DNA of 64,000 nucleotides from JAJAZB01 sp964244295 (GCA_964244295.1 CAXTIG010000001.1:124001-188000); one strand, 5' to 3'. Shown: positions 43,931 to 52,846, counted from the first letter of the stretch. Numbers and translations: made by a program. The notes: generated from the sequence alone by a model not told the origin.

Positions 43931-46328
43931 CTACCTCAAAATCGCCCTGCGCAACCTGCGCAAGTACAAGGCCTTCAGTTTCATCAACATCGTCGGCGTG
44001 GCCGTCGGGCTGGCCTGTTTTCTGCTCATCGCGCTCTACGTGGCCGACGAACTCGGCTATGACCGCCACAACGAACACGCCGACCGGCTCTACCGCGTCA
44101 CGCGGACGTTCCTCTCCCCCGACGGCACGCCTTCGCTTCGGCTGGCGCAGGCCGCTCCCCCTTTCGGGCCACTCATCAAAGAGGATTTTCCCGAAGCCGA
44201 ACAGGTGGTGCGCACGCTCGACGTAAACGGCCTGGTGCGCTACGGCGAACGGGTTTTCAACGAGCGGGACTTGTATTTTGCCGAAAAGGCCCTGTTCGAG
44301 ACCCTGACGTTCAAGGTGCTCAACGGCAACCCAGACAAGGCGCTGGAAAATCCGTTTTCCATCCTGTTTTCGCGCCCGATGGCCGAGAAGTATTTCGGGA
44401 AGGAAAACCCCGTCGGGAAGGTGATTCGCTACGACAACCAGTACGATTTTACGGTCACGGGCGTGTTCGAGCCGCTGCCCGCGCAGGCGCATTTCCACCC
44501 CAGTTTTCTGCTCTCGTTTTCCACCCTCAACGACCCCCGCGTGTACGGAGCCGAAGGGTTGCGGACAAACTGGAGCAACAATTCCTTCAACACCTACCTG
44601 CTGCTGGCAAAGGGAGCCGATCCGGCGCGGACGGAAGCGGCCTTCCCAGCTTTTCAGAACAAACACGTCCCTTCGGACGAAGGCACCCCCGCCTCGAAGT
44701 GGTCGCAGTTGACCCTGCAAAAACTGACCGACATCCACCTGCATTCCCGTACCGATTCCGAACTCGAACCGACCAGCGACATCCTGCACGTCTACCTGTT
44801 TTCGGCCATCGGCCTGTTCATTCTGCTCATCGCCTGCATCAATTACATGAACCTGGCCACGGCCCGCTCGGCCAACCGGGCCAAGGAAGTGGGGATGCGG
44901 AAGGTGGTCGGGGCGTTACGGGAACAGTTGGTCAGCCAGTTTTTGAGCGAATCGTTCTTGCTGGTGGGGCTGGCGCTGGTTATCGCCGTGGGACTGGTGC
45001 TGCTGGGCCTGCCCCTGCTCAATGATTTTACGGGAAAACAACTCGCCTTCAGCCGCGTACTCGACCCGGTTTTTTTGACCGTCCTCCTCCTCGTCACGGC
45101 CTTCACGGGGCTGGTGGCGGGCAGTTACCCGGCCTTTTTCCTCACTTCGTTCCGGCCCATCGCGGTGCTGAAAGGGCAGGTGGCATCGGCCCTGCGCCAC
45201 GGTCGGTTGCGGCAGGGGCTGGTGGTCACGCAGTTTGCCATTGCCATCGCGCTGCTCATCAGCACGGCGGTGGTGTACAACCAGATGCGCTACATCCAGG
45301 ACTACCGCCTGGGCTACCAAAAAGACCGGGTGCTCCTCCTGCCCGACCTCGGCGACACGACGACCAACTACCAGACCCTCCGGCAGGAACTACTCCAAAC
45401 CGGCGTAGTGAGCGAATTGGGTCGCTCTTCCCGGATTCCCTCCGGGCGGCTGCTCGATTCTCAAAATGCCTTCGCTCCGAAGGGCGATAGCATGGCCCCC
45501 GTCAGCATCAACCTGCGCGGCTTGGGGGTGGACTACGGTTTTTTGCCCACTTACCAAATCGGCCTGGCCGCCGGGCGCAATTTTTCGCGGGCCTTTTCGA
45601 CGGACACCTCGAACACCATCCTCAACGAAACCGCCGTGCGCCTGCTGGGCTGGACGCCGCAAGAGGCCATTGGCAAGCCCTTCCGCTACGGCAACCGCAA
45701 CGGGCAAATCGTCGGGGTAACGAAAGACTACCACTTCGAGTCGCTGCACCAGCAGCTTTCGGCCATTGCGCTGGTGATGGAACCGGGCCAGCTCAATTGG
45801 CTTTCGCTGCACGTGGCGGGTGGCAACCTCCCGGCGGCGGTGTCCAGAATTGAAAAAGTCTGGAAAAAATTCTTCCCCGACCGGCCCTACGATTACCAGT
45901 TTCTCGATGAGCGTTTCGACCGGCTCTACACCCGCGAACGCACCCAGCAAACGCTGTTCAGCATCTTCGCGGGCGTGGCCGTGCTGATTTCCTGCCTGGG
46001 GCTTTTCGGGCTGTCGATGTTCATGGCCGAACAGCGGACGAAAGAAATCGGCATCCGCAAGGTGCTGGGGGCCTCGGAGTGGAGCCTGGTTACGCTGTTC
46101 TCAAAAGACTTTCTGAAACTCGTGTTCGTGGCGCTGCTCATCGCCTCGCCCCTGGCCTGGTACGCGATGTCGCAATGGCTGAATGGCTTCGCCTTTCGGA
46201 CGGAAATTCACTGGTGGATTTTCGCGCTGGCGGGCGGGCTGACGGTGGGAATTGCGCTGCTGACGGTGAGCTTTCAGAGCGTGAAGGCGGCGCTGATGAA
46301 CCCGGTGAAGTCGTTGAAAACCGAGTGA
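43920..46328 (+). CDS. P19: 8-TM MacB/FtsX-type ABC transporter permease
   Basis: 802 residues from the ATG at 43920; the frame is open 18 codons further upstream but those overlap the Uma2 gene on the other strand. Domain 1 has FAEKALFETLTFKVLNGNPDKAL, AEKYFGKENPVGKV and a loop VPSDEGTPASKWSQLTL before DIHLHS. FtsX1 near 307 is CINYMNLATARSANRAKEVGMRKVVGA. Domain 2 has GRNFSRAFSTDTSN, VRLLGWTPQEAIGK and GVTKDYHFESL. FtsX2 near 706 is EQRTKEIGIRKVLGASEWS, an unusual acidic change after GAS, then SKDFLKLV. The C-terminus is ALMNPVKSLKTE. No + promoter is visible in the 37 nt upstream. Confidence 0.95.
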   Translation: MLRNYLKIALRNLRKYKAFSFINIVGVAVGLACFLLIALYVADELGYDRHNEHADRLYRVTRTFLSPDGTPSLRLAQAAPPFGPLIKEDFPEAEQVVRTLDVNGLVRYGERVFNERDLYFAEKALFETLTFKVLNGNPDKALENPFSILFSRPMAEKYFGKENPVGKVIRYDNQYDFTVTGVFEPLPAQAHFHPSFLLSFSTLNDPRVYGAEGLRTNWSNNSFNTYLLLAKGADPARTEAAFPAFQNKHVPSDEGTPASKWSQLTLQKLTDIHLHSRTDSELEPTSDILHVYLFSAIGLFILLIACINYMNLATARSANRAKEVGMRKVVGALREQLVSQFLSESFLLVGLALVIAVGLVLLGLPLLNDFTGKQLAFSRVLDPVFLTVLLLVTAFTGLVAGSYPAFFLTSFRPIAVLKGQVASALRHGRLRQGLVVTQFAIAIALLISTAVVYNQMRYIQDYRLGYQKDRVLLLPDLGDTTTNYQTLRQELLQTGVVSELGRSSRIPSGRLLDSQNAFAPKGDSMAPVSINLRGLGVDYGFLPTYQIGLAAGRNFSRAFSTDTSNTILNETAVRLLGWTPQEAIGKPFRYGNRNGQIVGVTKDYHFESLHQQLSAIALVMEPGQLNWLSLHVAGGNLPAAVSRIEKVWKKFFPDRPYDYQFLDERFDRLYTRERTQQTLFSIFAGVAVLISCLGLFGLSMFMAEQRTKEIGIRKVLGASEWSLVTLFSKDFLKLVFVALLIASPLAWYAMSQWLNGFAFRTEIHWWIFALAGGLTVGIALLTVSFQSVKAALMNPVKSLKTE

Positions 46329-46346
46329 GGAGTGGAAGCGGTACGT

Positions 46347-46814
46347 CTACCCTTCGAAGATTTCACTGAGGCTCAGTTCGATTCCCGTCACCGGATCGGA
46401 CACGGTACCCTGGGCGAAATTGACTTGCTGGCGGTTGGGAAGCAGAATCGACACCGTTTGCACCGTGGGCACTACCAGCCAAACGGTTTTCACGCCCGCC
46501 GGAAAGTGTTTTTTGTAAATCTGCTCGGTCAGGCTGTTGAGGCTTTGTTCGGGAGAAAGAATTTCAATCGTCGTGAGGGGAACCTCTTGCATGATGATTT
46601 CATCGGCCAGCCAATCGGCCCTGCGTTTGGGCAGAATGCACAGATCAGGACGGGTTTTGCCGGAGGCAAAGTCAAAATCCGGTTCGGTCAAAATGCTGTA
46701 CTGCTTCCGGTACGCGGAGCGCAGCAAAAATGCCAGGTGGCTCTGTAACTCGGCGTGATTGAAACTGGACATTTTTTCGTCAGAGTCGATGATGGGTTCG
46801 AGCAGGTCTTCCAT
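46347..46814 (-). CDS. Uma2-family (DUF820) PD-(D/E)XK-like protein 2
   Basis: 155 residues from the ATG at 46814 (MEDLLEPIIDSDEK); the frame is open 13 codons further upstream, but that would run across the predicted -7 box. Family motifs are RPDLCIL near residue 55, TTIEILSPEQ near 82, PAGVKTVWLVVP near 103-114 and DPVTGIELSLSEIFEG at the C-terminus. Compared with gene 1, the Lys of TDKL is Gln (TEQI), so activity may differ. It is convergent with P19 (18-nt gap) and divergent from P20 (44-nt gap), the same arrangement as gene 1. Confidence 0.88.
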   Translation of the reverse strand: MEDLLEPIIDSDEKMSSFNHAELQSHLAFLLRSAYRKQYSILTEPDFDFASGKTRPDLCILPKRRADWLADEIIMQEVPLTTIEILSPEQSLNSLTEQIYKKHFPAGVKTVWLVVPTVQTVSILLPNRQQVNFAQGTVSDPVTGIELSLSEIFEG

Positions 46815-46831
46815 GACGTGATGAGTTTTTT

Positions 46832-46839
46832 CAAAGATA
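46832..46839 (-). promoter_or_regulatory. Possible -7 box of Uma2 gene 2
   Basis: TATCTTTG on the minus strand (46832-46839) matches TAnnTTTG and lies 17 nt upstream of the ATG. Unlike genes 1 and 3, the TTG from the adjoining permease start is 27 nt away rather than 19, so the -33 element is uncertain. Confidence 0.4.
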
Positions 46840-46858
46840 CACAAAACCGACAAACCGA

Positions 46859-49267
46859 ATGCTCCGCAACTACCTCAAAATCGCCCTCCGCAGCCTGCTG
46901 CGCCGCAAGCTCTACGCCGCCCTCACGCTGCTGGGTCTGGCCGTGGGCCTCACCTTTGCGCTGCTGATCGGCAGCTACGCCTGGAGCGAGTACCGGGTGA
47001 ACCGCGACCTCCGCCACGCCGACCGGCAGTTTCTCCTCACGAGCCAATGGAAGGAGAAAAACCTCGGCCTCCAAATTACCTCCCTGGCCCCGCTGGCGCG
47101 GACGCTCCGGGAAAAATACCCGAGTCTGGTCGCCAGTTACTACCGCTACGATGGCATTTCGGTCACGGTGTCGCGGGGCGACAAGCACTTCCGGGAAATG
47201 GTGCAGGCCGGGGATTCCACCCTGCTCACCCAGTTCGGCTTTCCGATGCGCCACGGCGACCCGAAGACGGCCCTCAACCGGCCCAATTCGGTGGTGCTGA
47301 CCGAGTCGCGGGCGCGGCGGTATTTTGGAAAAACGGACGTGCTCGGGCAAACGCTCACGTTCGACAACTTCGTCGGCGGGAAACAAACGTACCTCGTCAC
47401 GGGGGTTTTGAAAGCGCTCTCGGATAATTCCGTTACTCACCTGACCCCCGAACCCGACGAAGTATTTATTTCGATGAGCAGCATCAAAGGCCGGGACGTG
47501 GGCAACGAATCCTGGGCCAACCCGTACATCGTCAACTACATCGAGTTGCAGGCCGGTGTCCGGCCTGACCAGTTGGACGGCCCCATCCAGCACGTGCTGG
47601 CCGAAAATGCCCCGCCGAATTTCCGCGAAAACTTAACCGTCCACCTGGCCGCGTTGCCGGATTACCACTTCGAGGCCAACAACGGGGTCATCGGCAAACT
47701 GGTCTTCGCGGTGATGAGCGTGGCCGTGTTCATCCTGCTGATGGCTTCCATCAATTTCGTCAACGTCAGCATCGGCAATTCGGGCACCCGGCTCCGCGAA
47801 ATCGGGGTGCGCAAGGCCCTCGGCGGCGAGCGGCGGCAGTTGCTGCGGCAGTTCCTGGTCGAGGCGCTGCTCCTCACGGCAGTGGCCGCGCTGATTTCCC
47901 TGCTTGGGTACGAGGTGGCCCGTGGCTGGTTTGGTGAGGTGCTGGGCCGACCGTTGCCTTCACTCGTGGCCTGGCCCGCCTGGGCTTTTGCGGCAGTGGC
48001 CGGATTGAGCCTGGTCGTCGGATTGTTGGCGGGCAGTTACCCGGCGCTGGTGCTCTCGGCCCTGCCGGTGGTCGATTCGCTGAAGGGAAAACTGAAATCA
48101 GTGAATGGGGGCATTTTACTGCGCCGGGCTTTGCTCACGTTCCAGTTTACGATGGCGGTTTTTGTGTTCGTCGGGGCGGTGGTGGTAGCGCGGCAGGTGG
48201 CGTATTTTTTCGGGAAAGACCTGGGGTTTGACAAAGAACAGGTTCTGACGATTGCCTCCGTTCCCCGCGATTGGTCGCCAGCGGGCATCGCGCGTACCGA
48301 GCAGGTGCGCGACCGGCTGACCCGACTTCCGGGCGTGACCTCGGCCAGTTTGTCCTGGGAAATTCCCAGCGGCGGGGCGGGCAATAACGCGGCCCTATTC
48401 CGACAGGGCCGCGACAGTACGCAAGCGGTAGCGGTCGGCCTGCTCACAACCGACGAACAGTTTGCCCAAACCTACGCGCTTCCGCTGAAAGCCGGTCGCT
48501 TTTTCCACGCGGGTCAGGGCAATTACGACCGCGAACGGGTGGTGCTAAACGAGTCGGCCGCTCGGGCGCTGGGGTGGCAGAAACCAGCGGAGGCCGTTGG
48601 TCAGCCGATCCGCTTTCCGGGCGACCCCACCACCTACCGGGTGAGCGGCGTCACCGGCGATTTTCACATGGCCTCGCTGGGCGAAACCATCCGACCGCTG
48701 GCTTTCCTGCACGTGCGGAGAGTAGGCATTTACCGGATTTTTTCGCTGAAACTTAGACCGGAACGGCTGCGGGAAACCGTCGCCACGCTCGAAAAAGAAT
48801 GGGCAACCGCCTTTCCCGGTGCGCCGCTCGTCTACTCGTTTCTCGACGAATCCATTCAAAAACAGTATCAATCCGAACTCCGCCTGCGCAAAGCCGCCCG
48901 CCTCGCCACGGTGCTGGCGCTGGTCATCGTGTTGCTGGGCGTGCAGGGCGTGGTGTCGCTGAGCATCACCCGCCGCACGAAGGAAATCGGCATTCGCCGG
49001 GTGCTGGGCGCTACTTCCGTCAGCATTGTCCGCCTGTTTTTGCAGGAATTCGTGCTCGTCGTTGTGCTGGCCAACCTGCTCGCCGCACCGCTGGCCGTAT
49101 TGGTGCTGACCCGCTGGCTGCAAAACTACGCCTACCACATCGGGCTGGGCTGGTCGCCGTTCGTGCTGGTGGGGCTGAGTCTGGCTGCCGTCATCGGTGC
49201 AGCGGTGAGCTTGCAAACCGTTCGGGCGGCGTTGATGAATCCCGTGAAGGCGCTGAAGACGGAGTGA
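46859..49267 (+). CDS. P20: 8-TM MacB/FtsX-type ABC transporter permease, moderately divergent
   Basis: 802 residues starting MLRNYLKIALRSLLRR. TM1 ends LIGSYAWSEYRVNRDLRHADRQFLL, without SYDRFH. Domain 1 has GDSTLLTQFGFPMRHGDPKTAL and ARRYFGKTDVLGQT. FtsX1 near 296 is SINFVNVSIGNSGTRLREIGVRKALGG, similar to P11 and P16 in the NxS/T core. Domain 2 has GRFFHAGQGNYDRE, ARALGWQKPAEAVGQ and GVTGDFHMASL. FtsX2 near 704 is TRRTKEIGIRRVLGATSVS, with Arg for Lys, then LQEFVLVV. The C-terminus reads VSLQTVRAALMNPVKALKTE. It is intermediate between the main group and the P11/P16 outliers. Confidence 0.94.
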   Translation: MLRNYLKIALRSLLRRKLYAALTLLGLAVGLTFALLIGSYAWSEYRVNRDLRHADRQFLLTSQWKEKNLGLQITSLAPLARTLREKYPSLVASYYRYDGISVTVSRGDKHFREMVQAGDSTLLTQFGFPMRHGDPKTALNRPNSVVLTESRARRYFGKTDVLGQTLTFDNFVGGKQTYLVTGVLKALSDNSVTHLTPEPDEVFISMSSIKGRDVGNESWANPYIVNYIELQAGVRPDQLDGPIQHVLAENAPPNFRENLTVHLAALPDYHFEANNGVIGKLVFAVMSVAVFILLMASINFVNVSIGNSGTRLREIGVRKALGGERRQLLRQFLVEALLLTAVAALISLLGYEVARGWFGEVLGRPLPSLVAWPAWAFAAVAGLSLVVGLLAGSYPALVLSALPVVDSLKGKLKSVNGGILLRRALLTFQFTMAVFVFVGAVVVARQVAYFFGKDLGFDKEQVLTIASVPRDWSPAGIARTEQVRDRLTRLPGVTSASLSWEIPSGGAGNNAALFRQGRDSTQAVAVGLLTTDEQFAQTYALPLKAGRFFHAGQGNYDRERVVLNESAARALGWQKPAEAVGQPIRFPGDPTTYRVSGVTGDFHMASLGETIRPLAFLHVRRVGIYRIFSLKLRPERLRETVATLEKEWATAFPGAPLVYSFLDESIQKQYQSELRLRKAARLATVLALVIVLLGVQGVVSLSITRRTKEIGIRRVLGATSVSIVRLFLQEFVLVVVLANLLAAPLAVLVLTRWLQNYAYHIGLGWSPFVLVGLSLAAVIGAAVSLQTVRAALMNPVKALKTE

Positions 49268-49284
49268 GGAAGCACCCCACCCAA

Positions 49285-49364
49285 CCCTCCCCCGCTGGGA
49301 GGGCTTTTCTGGCAACGAAAGCCCTCCCAGCGGGGGAGGGCTTTCGTTGCCAGAAAAGCCCTCC
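49285..49364. repeat. Overlapping, mutually exclusive palindromes after P20
   Basis: 49285-49304 is the exact reverse complement of 49321-49340 (20 bp, 16-nt loop). 49298-49321 is the exact reverse complement of 49341-49364 (24 bp, 19-nt loop). The two structures share bases 49298-49304 and 49321, so only one can form fully at a time. The second palindrome ends exactly where the distal activator site of the P21 promoter begins. Confidence 0.88.
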
Positions 49365-49468
49365 GTTCACAACCGGACGATTTCTGTACGGTTTCGGACA
49401 GCCTACCGATAGAAAACCCTTCCAATCGACCAAAAACTGCTTTTTCTTTCGCTGGCACAGGAGTTGAG
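49364..49468 (+). promoter_or_regulatory. Predicted sigma-54 promoter of P21 with two upstream activator sites
   Basis: Sites CGTTCACAACCGGACG (49364-49379) and TGTACGGTTTCGGACA (49385-49400) fit NGTnCn-N4-CGGACN, centres 21 bp apart. TGGCACAGGAGTTGAG (49453-49468) has a perfect TGGCAC and a TTG 12 nt after the GG. The GG at 49454 is 61.5 bp from the proximal site centre. All three distances equal those of P5 and P6, although this promoter has little sequence identity to them outside the motifs. Expected start is near 49478, 26 nt before the P21 ATG. Confidence 0.75.
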
Positions 49469-49503
49469 CGAGTAGTCAAATTCCCTTTTTCCCTCGCTAC
49501 GCT

Positions 49504-51897
49504 ATGCTGCTCAACTACCTCAAAATCGCCTGGCGAAACATTCGAAAGGATGCTTTTTACAGCCTCCTCAACATCCTGGGCCTGACCATCGGCGTGACCT
49601 GCGGGCTGCTGTTGCTGCTCTACGTCACCGACGAACTGAGCTACGACCGCTACCACGCCAACGCCGACCGGATTTACCGCCTGGCCTCGCGCCTCCACGA
49701 ACCCGACAAGTCCTTCGGCTGGGCTTCGACGCAGGTGCCGGTGGCTCCTACGTTGAAAAAGGATTATCCCTTCATCGAAAATTACGTGCGTTTTTTTCCC
49801 TACGGTCGGGTGATGTTCCGTCAGGGGGAAAAGCGGTTTTACGAAGAAGACGTCTTTGCCGCCGACTCCACCGTGTTCGACGTGTTCAGCTATCCGTTCG
49901 TGGAGGGCGACCCGCGTACGGCACTCGACCAGCCCGGCAGCGTGGTGCTGACCCGCAAAACCGCCGAGAAATTTTTCGGTTCGCGCAGCGCCCTGGGGCA
50001 ATCGCTCCAAACCAATGATACCACGTTTTACAAAGTAACGGGCGTAATTGAAGACGTGCCGAAGGCCTCGCATTTTACCTTCAACGCCCTGATTTCTACG
50101 GGTCAAAACGAACGCAGCCAGGCGAACCAGACTTGGGGTAATTTTTACGTGAGCAGTTACCTTGTCTTGCCCAAAAACTTTGATCTGAAACGCCTCGAAA
50201 GCAAGTTCCCGCAGGTGTACGACAAGTACGTGGGGCCCCTCTTCAAGCCCCTGGGCATCAAAATCACCTACGAACTACAGCCGCTGACCCGCATTCACCT
50301 GCACTCCAAACTCGAAGGCGAAACCAACGGCGACATTGGGTACGTGTACACGTTTGGGGCCGTCGCATTTTTTATGTTGCTGATTGCCAGCATCAATTAC
50401 ATGAATCTCTCCACGGCCCGCTCCGCCAAACGGGCGAAGGAAGTCGGCCTGCGGAAAGTGATGGGTTCGCTACGAAGTCGGCTCATCGGCCAGTTCCTCA
50501 CGGAGTCGGTGCTGATGACGGTGCTCGCGCTGGGGGCGAGTCTGATTCTGGTGGCGGTGCTGCTGCCTTTTTTCAACACCGTGGCGGGAAAAGAAATCGG
50601 GTTCCGGGAATTATTCCAGCCTTACTTTTTACTCATCGCCCTGGGCATCGTCGCCTTCACGGGGTTCATCAGCGGGAGTTACCCGGCGTTTTATTTGTCG
50701 TCGTTCGAGCCGGCTGCCGTGCTCAAAGGCTCGTTCAACGCCAAAGGAGGTACTTTTTTTCGGAAGGCGTTGGTGGTCAGTCAGTTTTCAATTTCGCTGG
50801 TGATGCTCATCTGCACCTGGATTGTGTACCAGCAACTCGGGTTTATGCGCACCAAAGACCTGGGCTACGACCGTGACCAGGTGCTCACCATCGACTACCA
50901 GGACCAGCAACCCCGCGCCCGCTACAGCGCCCTGCGGAACTCCCTGCTGGCCAATCCCAGAATCAAGAACGTGGCCTCGTCGTCATCCGTCACCAGCAAC
51001 ATTGATGGGCGTAGTATTTTCAGGGTCGAATCCAACACGGGCATGAAAGACATGGGCTTCAAGCCACTGGGTATCGACTTCGACTACCTGAACACGATGG
51101 GAATGAAGGTGGTGGCCGGGCGTGATTTTTCGGAAAAAATTCCGGCGGATACGCTAAACGCCGTGCTGGTCAACGAGGCGGCGGTGGCCCGGATGGGCTG
51201 GAAACAGCCGTTGGGGAAAAAAGTAGACCTCGGCGGCCCTCCTCCCCAGCCCGGACAACCCGTTCGCCCGCCCGCGCAAGTGGTGGGGGTGGTGAGGGAT
51301 TTTCACCAACAATCGCTCTACAATCCCATCGAGCCGCTGATCATCCTGTGCCGACGGGCGAACGGGGTGATTCACCTAAAAATCGACGCCGAGGACAAGG
51401 ACAAAACCCTGGCCTTCATCGGCCAGAAATGGAGGGAAACCTACCCGGATCGGGTGTTTGAATACCGCTTTCTCGACCAGGATTTTGAGTCGGCCTACCG
51501 GGCCGATGAACTGCGCGGGCGGATTTTCACGGTGTTCTCCGCCCTCACCATTCTGATTGCCTGCCTGGGACTATTCGGCCTGGCCACCTTCACGACCGAG
51601 CAGCGGGTAAAGGAAATCGGGTTACGGAAAGTCATGGGTGCGTCGGTGTCGAGCGTCGTGCTGTTGCTTTCCAAAGACTTCACGCGACTGGTGCTGTTCT
51701 CGTTTCCGGTGGCCGTTCCCATCGCCTATTTCTCGATGAACCGGTGGTTGCAACATTTTCCGTACAAAACCGACATCGAAGCCTGGGTTTTCGTGGCGGC
51801 TTGTCTGCTCACCCTGCTCATTTGCTGGGCCACGGTGGTGTACCAATCGGTGAAGGCGGCGTTGGCCAATCCGGTGAAGAGTTTGCGTTCGGAGTAG
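49504..51897 (+). CDS. P21: 8-TM MacB/FtsX-type ABC transporter permease
   Basis: 797 residues starting MLLNYLKIAWRNIRKD. TM1 ends LLLLYVTDELSYDRYHANADRIYRL. Domain 1 has FAADSTVFDVFSYPFVEGDPRTAL and AEKFFGSRSALGQS. FtsX1 near 296 is SINYMNLSTARSAKRAKEVGLRKVMGS. Domain 2 contains a proline-rich insertion (GGPPPQPGQPVRPPAQ) between KKVDL and GVVRDFHQQSL. FtsX2 near 699 is EQRVKEIGLRKVMGASVSS, then SKDFTRLV. TM8 departs from consensus (CLLTLLICWATVVYQSVKAALANPVKSLRSE). It has its own predicted sigma-54 promoter, and the DUF1080 gene follows 55 nt downstream, possibly in the same transcript. Confidence 0.95.
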   Translation: MLLNYLKIAWRNIRKDAFYSLLNILGLTIGVTCGLLLLLYVTDELSYDRYHANADRIYRLASRLHEPDKSFGWASTQVPVAPTLKKDYPFIENYVRFFPYGRVMFRQGEKRFYEEDVFAADSTVFDVFSYPFVEGDPRTALDQPGSVVLTRKTAEKFFGSRSALGQSLQTNDTTFYKVTGVIEDVPKASHFTFNALISTGQNERSQANQTWGNFYVSSYLVLPKNFDLKRLESKFPQVYDKYVGPLFKPLGIKITYELQPLTRIHLHSKLEGETNGDIGYVYTFGAVAFFMLLIASINYMNLSTARSAKRAKEVGLRKVMGSLRSRLIGQFLTESVLMTVLALGASLILVAVLLPFFNTVAGKEIGFRELFQPYFLLIALGIVAFTGFISGSYPAFYLSSFEPAAVLKGSFNAKGGTFFRKALVVSQFSISLVMLICTWIVYQQLGFMRTKDLGYDRDQVLTIDYQDQQPRARYSALRNSLLANPRIKNVASSSSVTSNIDGRSIFRVESNTGMKDMGFKPLGIDFDYLNTMGMKVVAGRDFSEKIPADTLNAVLVNEAAVARMGWKQPLGKKVDLGGPPPQPGQPVRPPAQVVGVVRDFHQQSLYNPIEPLIILCRRANGVIHLKIDAEDKDKTLAFIGQKWRETYPDRVFEYRFLDQDFESAYRADELRGRIFTVFSALTILIACLGLFGLATFTTEQRVKEIGLRKVMGASVSSVVLLLSKDFTRLVLFSFPVAVPIAYFSMNRWLQHFPYKTDIEAWVFVAACLLTLLICWATVVYQSVKAALANPVKSLRSE

Positions 51898-51914
51898 ACT
51901 GACTACCTTCAGCC

Positions 51915-51929
51915 CGTCGATAATCGACG
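51915..51929. repeat. 15-bp palindrome between P21 and the DUF1080 gene
   Basis: CGTCGATAATCGACG is a perfect palindrome around a central A, 18 nt after the P21 stop and 23 nt before the ATG of the next gene. It could be an operator or a small hairpin; only one copy was noticed. Confidence 0.4.
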
Positions 51930-51952
51930 TCCGTTCACAAAAACCCAATTTT

Positions 51953-52738
51953 ATGAAAACCGCAGTTCTTCAAACCCGTATCCTGCTCCCGACCTTACTA
52001 TTTTCGCTGAGTACGGCGCTGATTCCCGCCCAGGCCCAGGTCGGCGTGGGAACCAAACCGCCGAAAGGGGCCGAAGTCTTTTTCGACGGTTCCCGCAAAA
52101 TGCTCGACGAAAAATGGACGTACTGGCAAGGCCCCCGCCTCGCGGCGACCTTGCCCATCAAGTGGTTTTTGGTCAAAGACCCCGCCGGGCCGGGCCAGGT
52201 GCTCAACACCAACGACCCCGCCGCCGCCGGGGGCAAGTACGGCGCCGCCGACATCGTGACGAAAAAAGCCTTCCGCGACCAGCGGATTCACGTCGAGTTT
52301 TTCGTCTCCGAAAAAGGCGGCAACAGCGGCGTGTACCTCCAGAATCGCTACGAGATTCAAATTTTCGACGGCGACACGACCAACCACGGGCTGGGGGCCG
52401 TCATCAACGAATCGCCCTCGCCTTACGCCTCCTACACCGGCATCGGCAAGTGGAACGCCTACGACATCGTGTTCCGGGCGGCCCGTTTCAAGGACGGCAA
52501 GCGGACGGAAAAGGCGATGGTGACGATGTACCTCAACGGGAAAAAAGCCCACCGCAACCAGCTCATCAACCAGGTGTGGGGCGGGCAATTCTCCGGCATC
52601 GACGGCGGAAATGACGACGGCAAGGGCATCACCGACACCCCCGGCGGGCTGAAACTCCAGGCCGAAGGCTACAACGTGCTGTACCGGAACGTGTGGATTC
52701 AGGAACTGGATTTGAAAAAGGCCGATACGGATTTTTGA
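51953..52738 (+). CDS. Secreted DUF1080 (3-keto-disaccharide hydrolase-like) protein
   Basis: 261 residues with a signal peptide (TRILLPTLLFSLSTALIPAQAQ, cleavage probably after AQA near residue 28). The mature part has the DUF1080 jelly-roll signature: EVFFDGSRKML near 41-51, a VEFFVSEKGGNSGVYLQNRYEIQIFD core near 115-140, GKWNAYDIVFRAARF near 164-178 and YNVLYRNVWIQEL near the end. Some DUF1080 proteins cleave 3-keto-glycosides in the periplasm after oxidation of sugars; others have no known activity. No oxidoreductase partner is nearby, so the link to the permeases is positional only. It lies between P21 (55 nt) and a 40-bp palindrome before P22. Confidence 0.85.
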   Translation: MKTAVLQTRILLPTLLFSLSTALIPAQAQVGVGTKPPKGAEVFFDGSRKMLDEKWTYWQGPRLAATLPIKWFLVKDPAGPGQVLNTNDPAAAGGKYGAADIVTKKAFRDQRIHVEFFVSEKGGNSGVYLQNRYEIQIFDGDTTNHGLGAVINESPSPYASYTGIGKWNAYDIVFRAARFKDGKRTEKAMVTMYLNGKKAHRNQLINQVWGGQFSGIDGGNDDGKGITDTPGGLKLQAEGYNVLYRNVWIQELDLKKADTDF

Positions 52739-52746
52739 AAACAAAA

Positions 52747-52846
52747 GGGTTCTGTCACGCTGAGCGGAGTCGGAGCGCGGGTTGGAAATGGGAAACATTT
52801 ACAAACTCCAACCCGCGCTTCGACTCCGCTCAGCGTGACAGAACCC
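52747..52846. repeat. 40-bp palindrome between the DUF1080 gene and P22
   Basis: 52747-52786 pairs with 52807-52846 with a single G-T (52773/52820) and a 20-nt loop. The arms begin GGGTTCTGTCACGCTGAGCG. It starts 8 nt after the DUF1080 stop and ends 19 nt before P22. No T-run follows. The sequence is unrelated to the heptamer palindromes. It is the longest stem in the window. Confidence 0.92.

Noticed and set aside
46332..46748. 138-codon + frame opposite the second Uma2 gene
   Set aside because: The minus-strand frame has clear Uma2 motifs and a TAnnTTTG box; the + frame has none.
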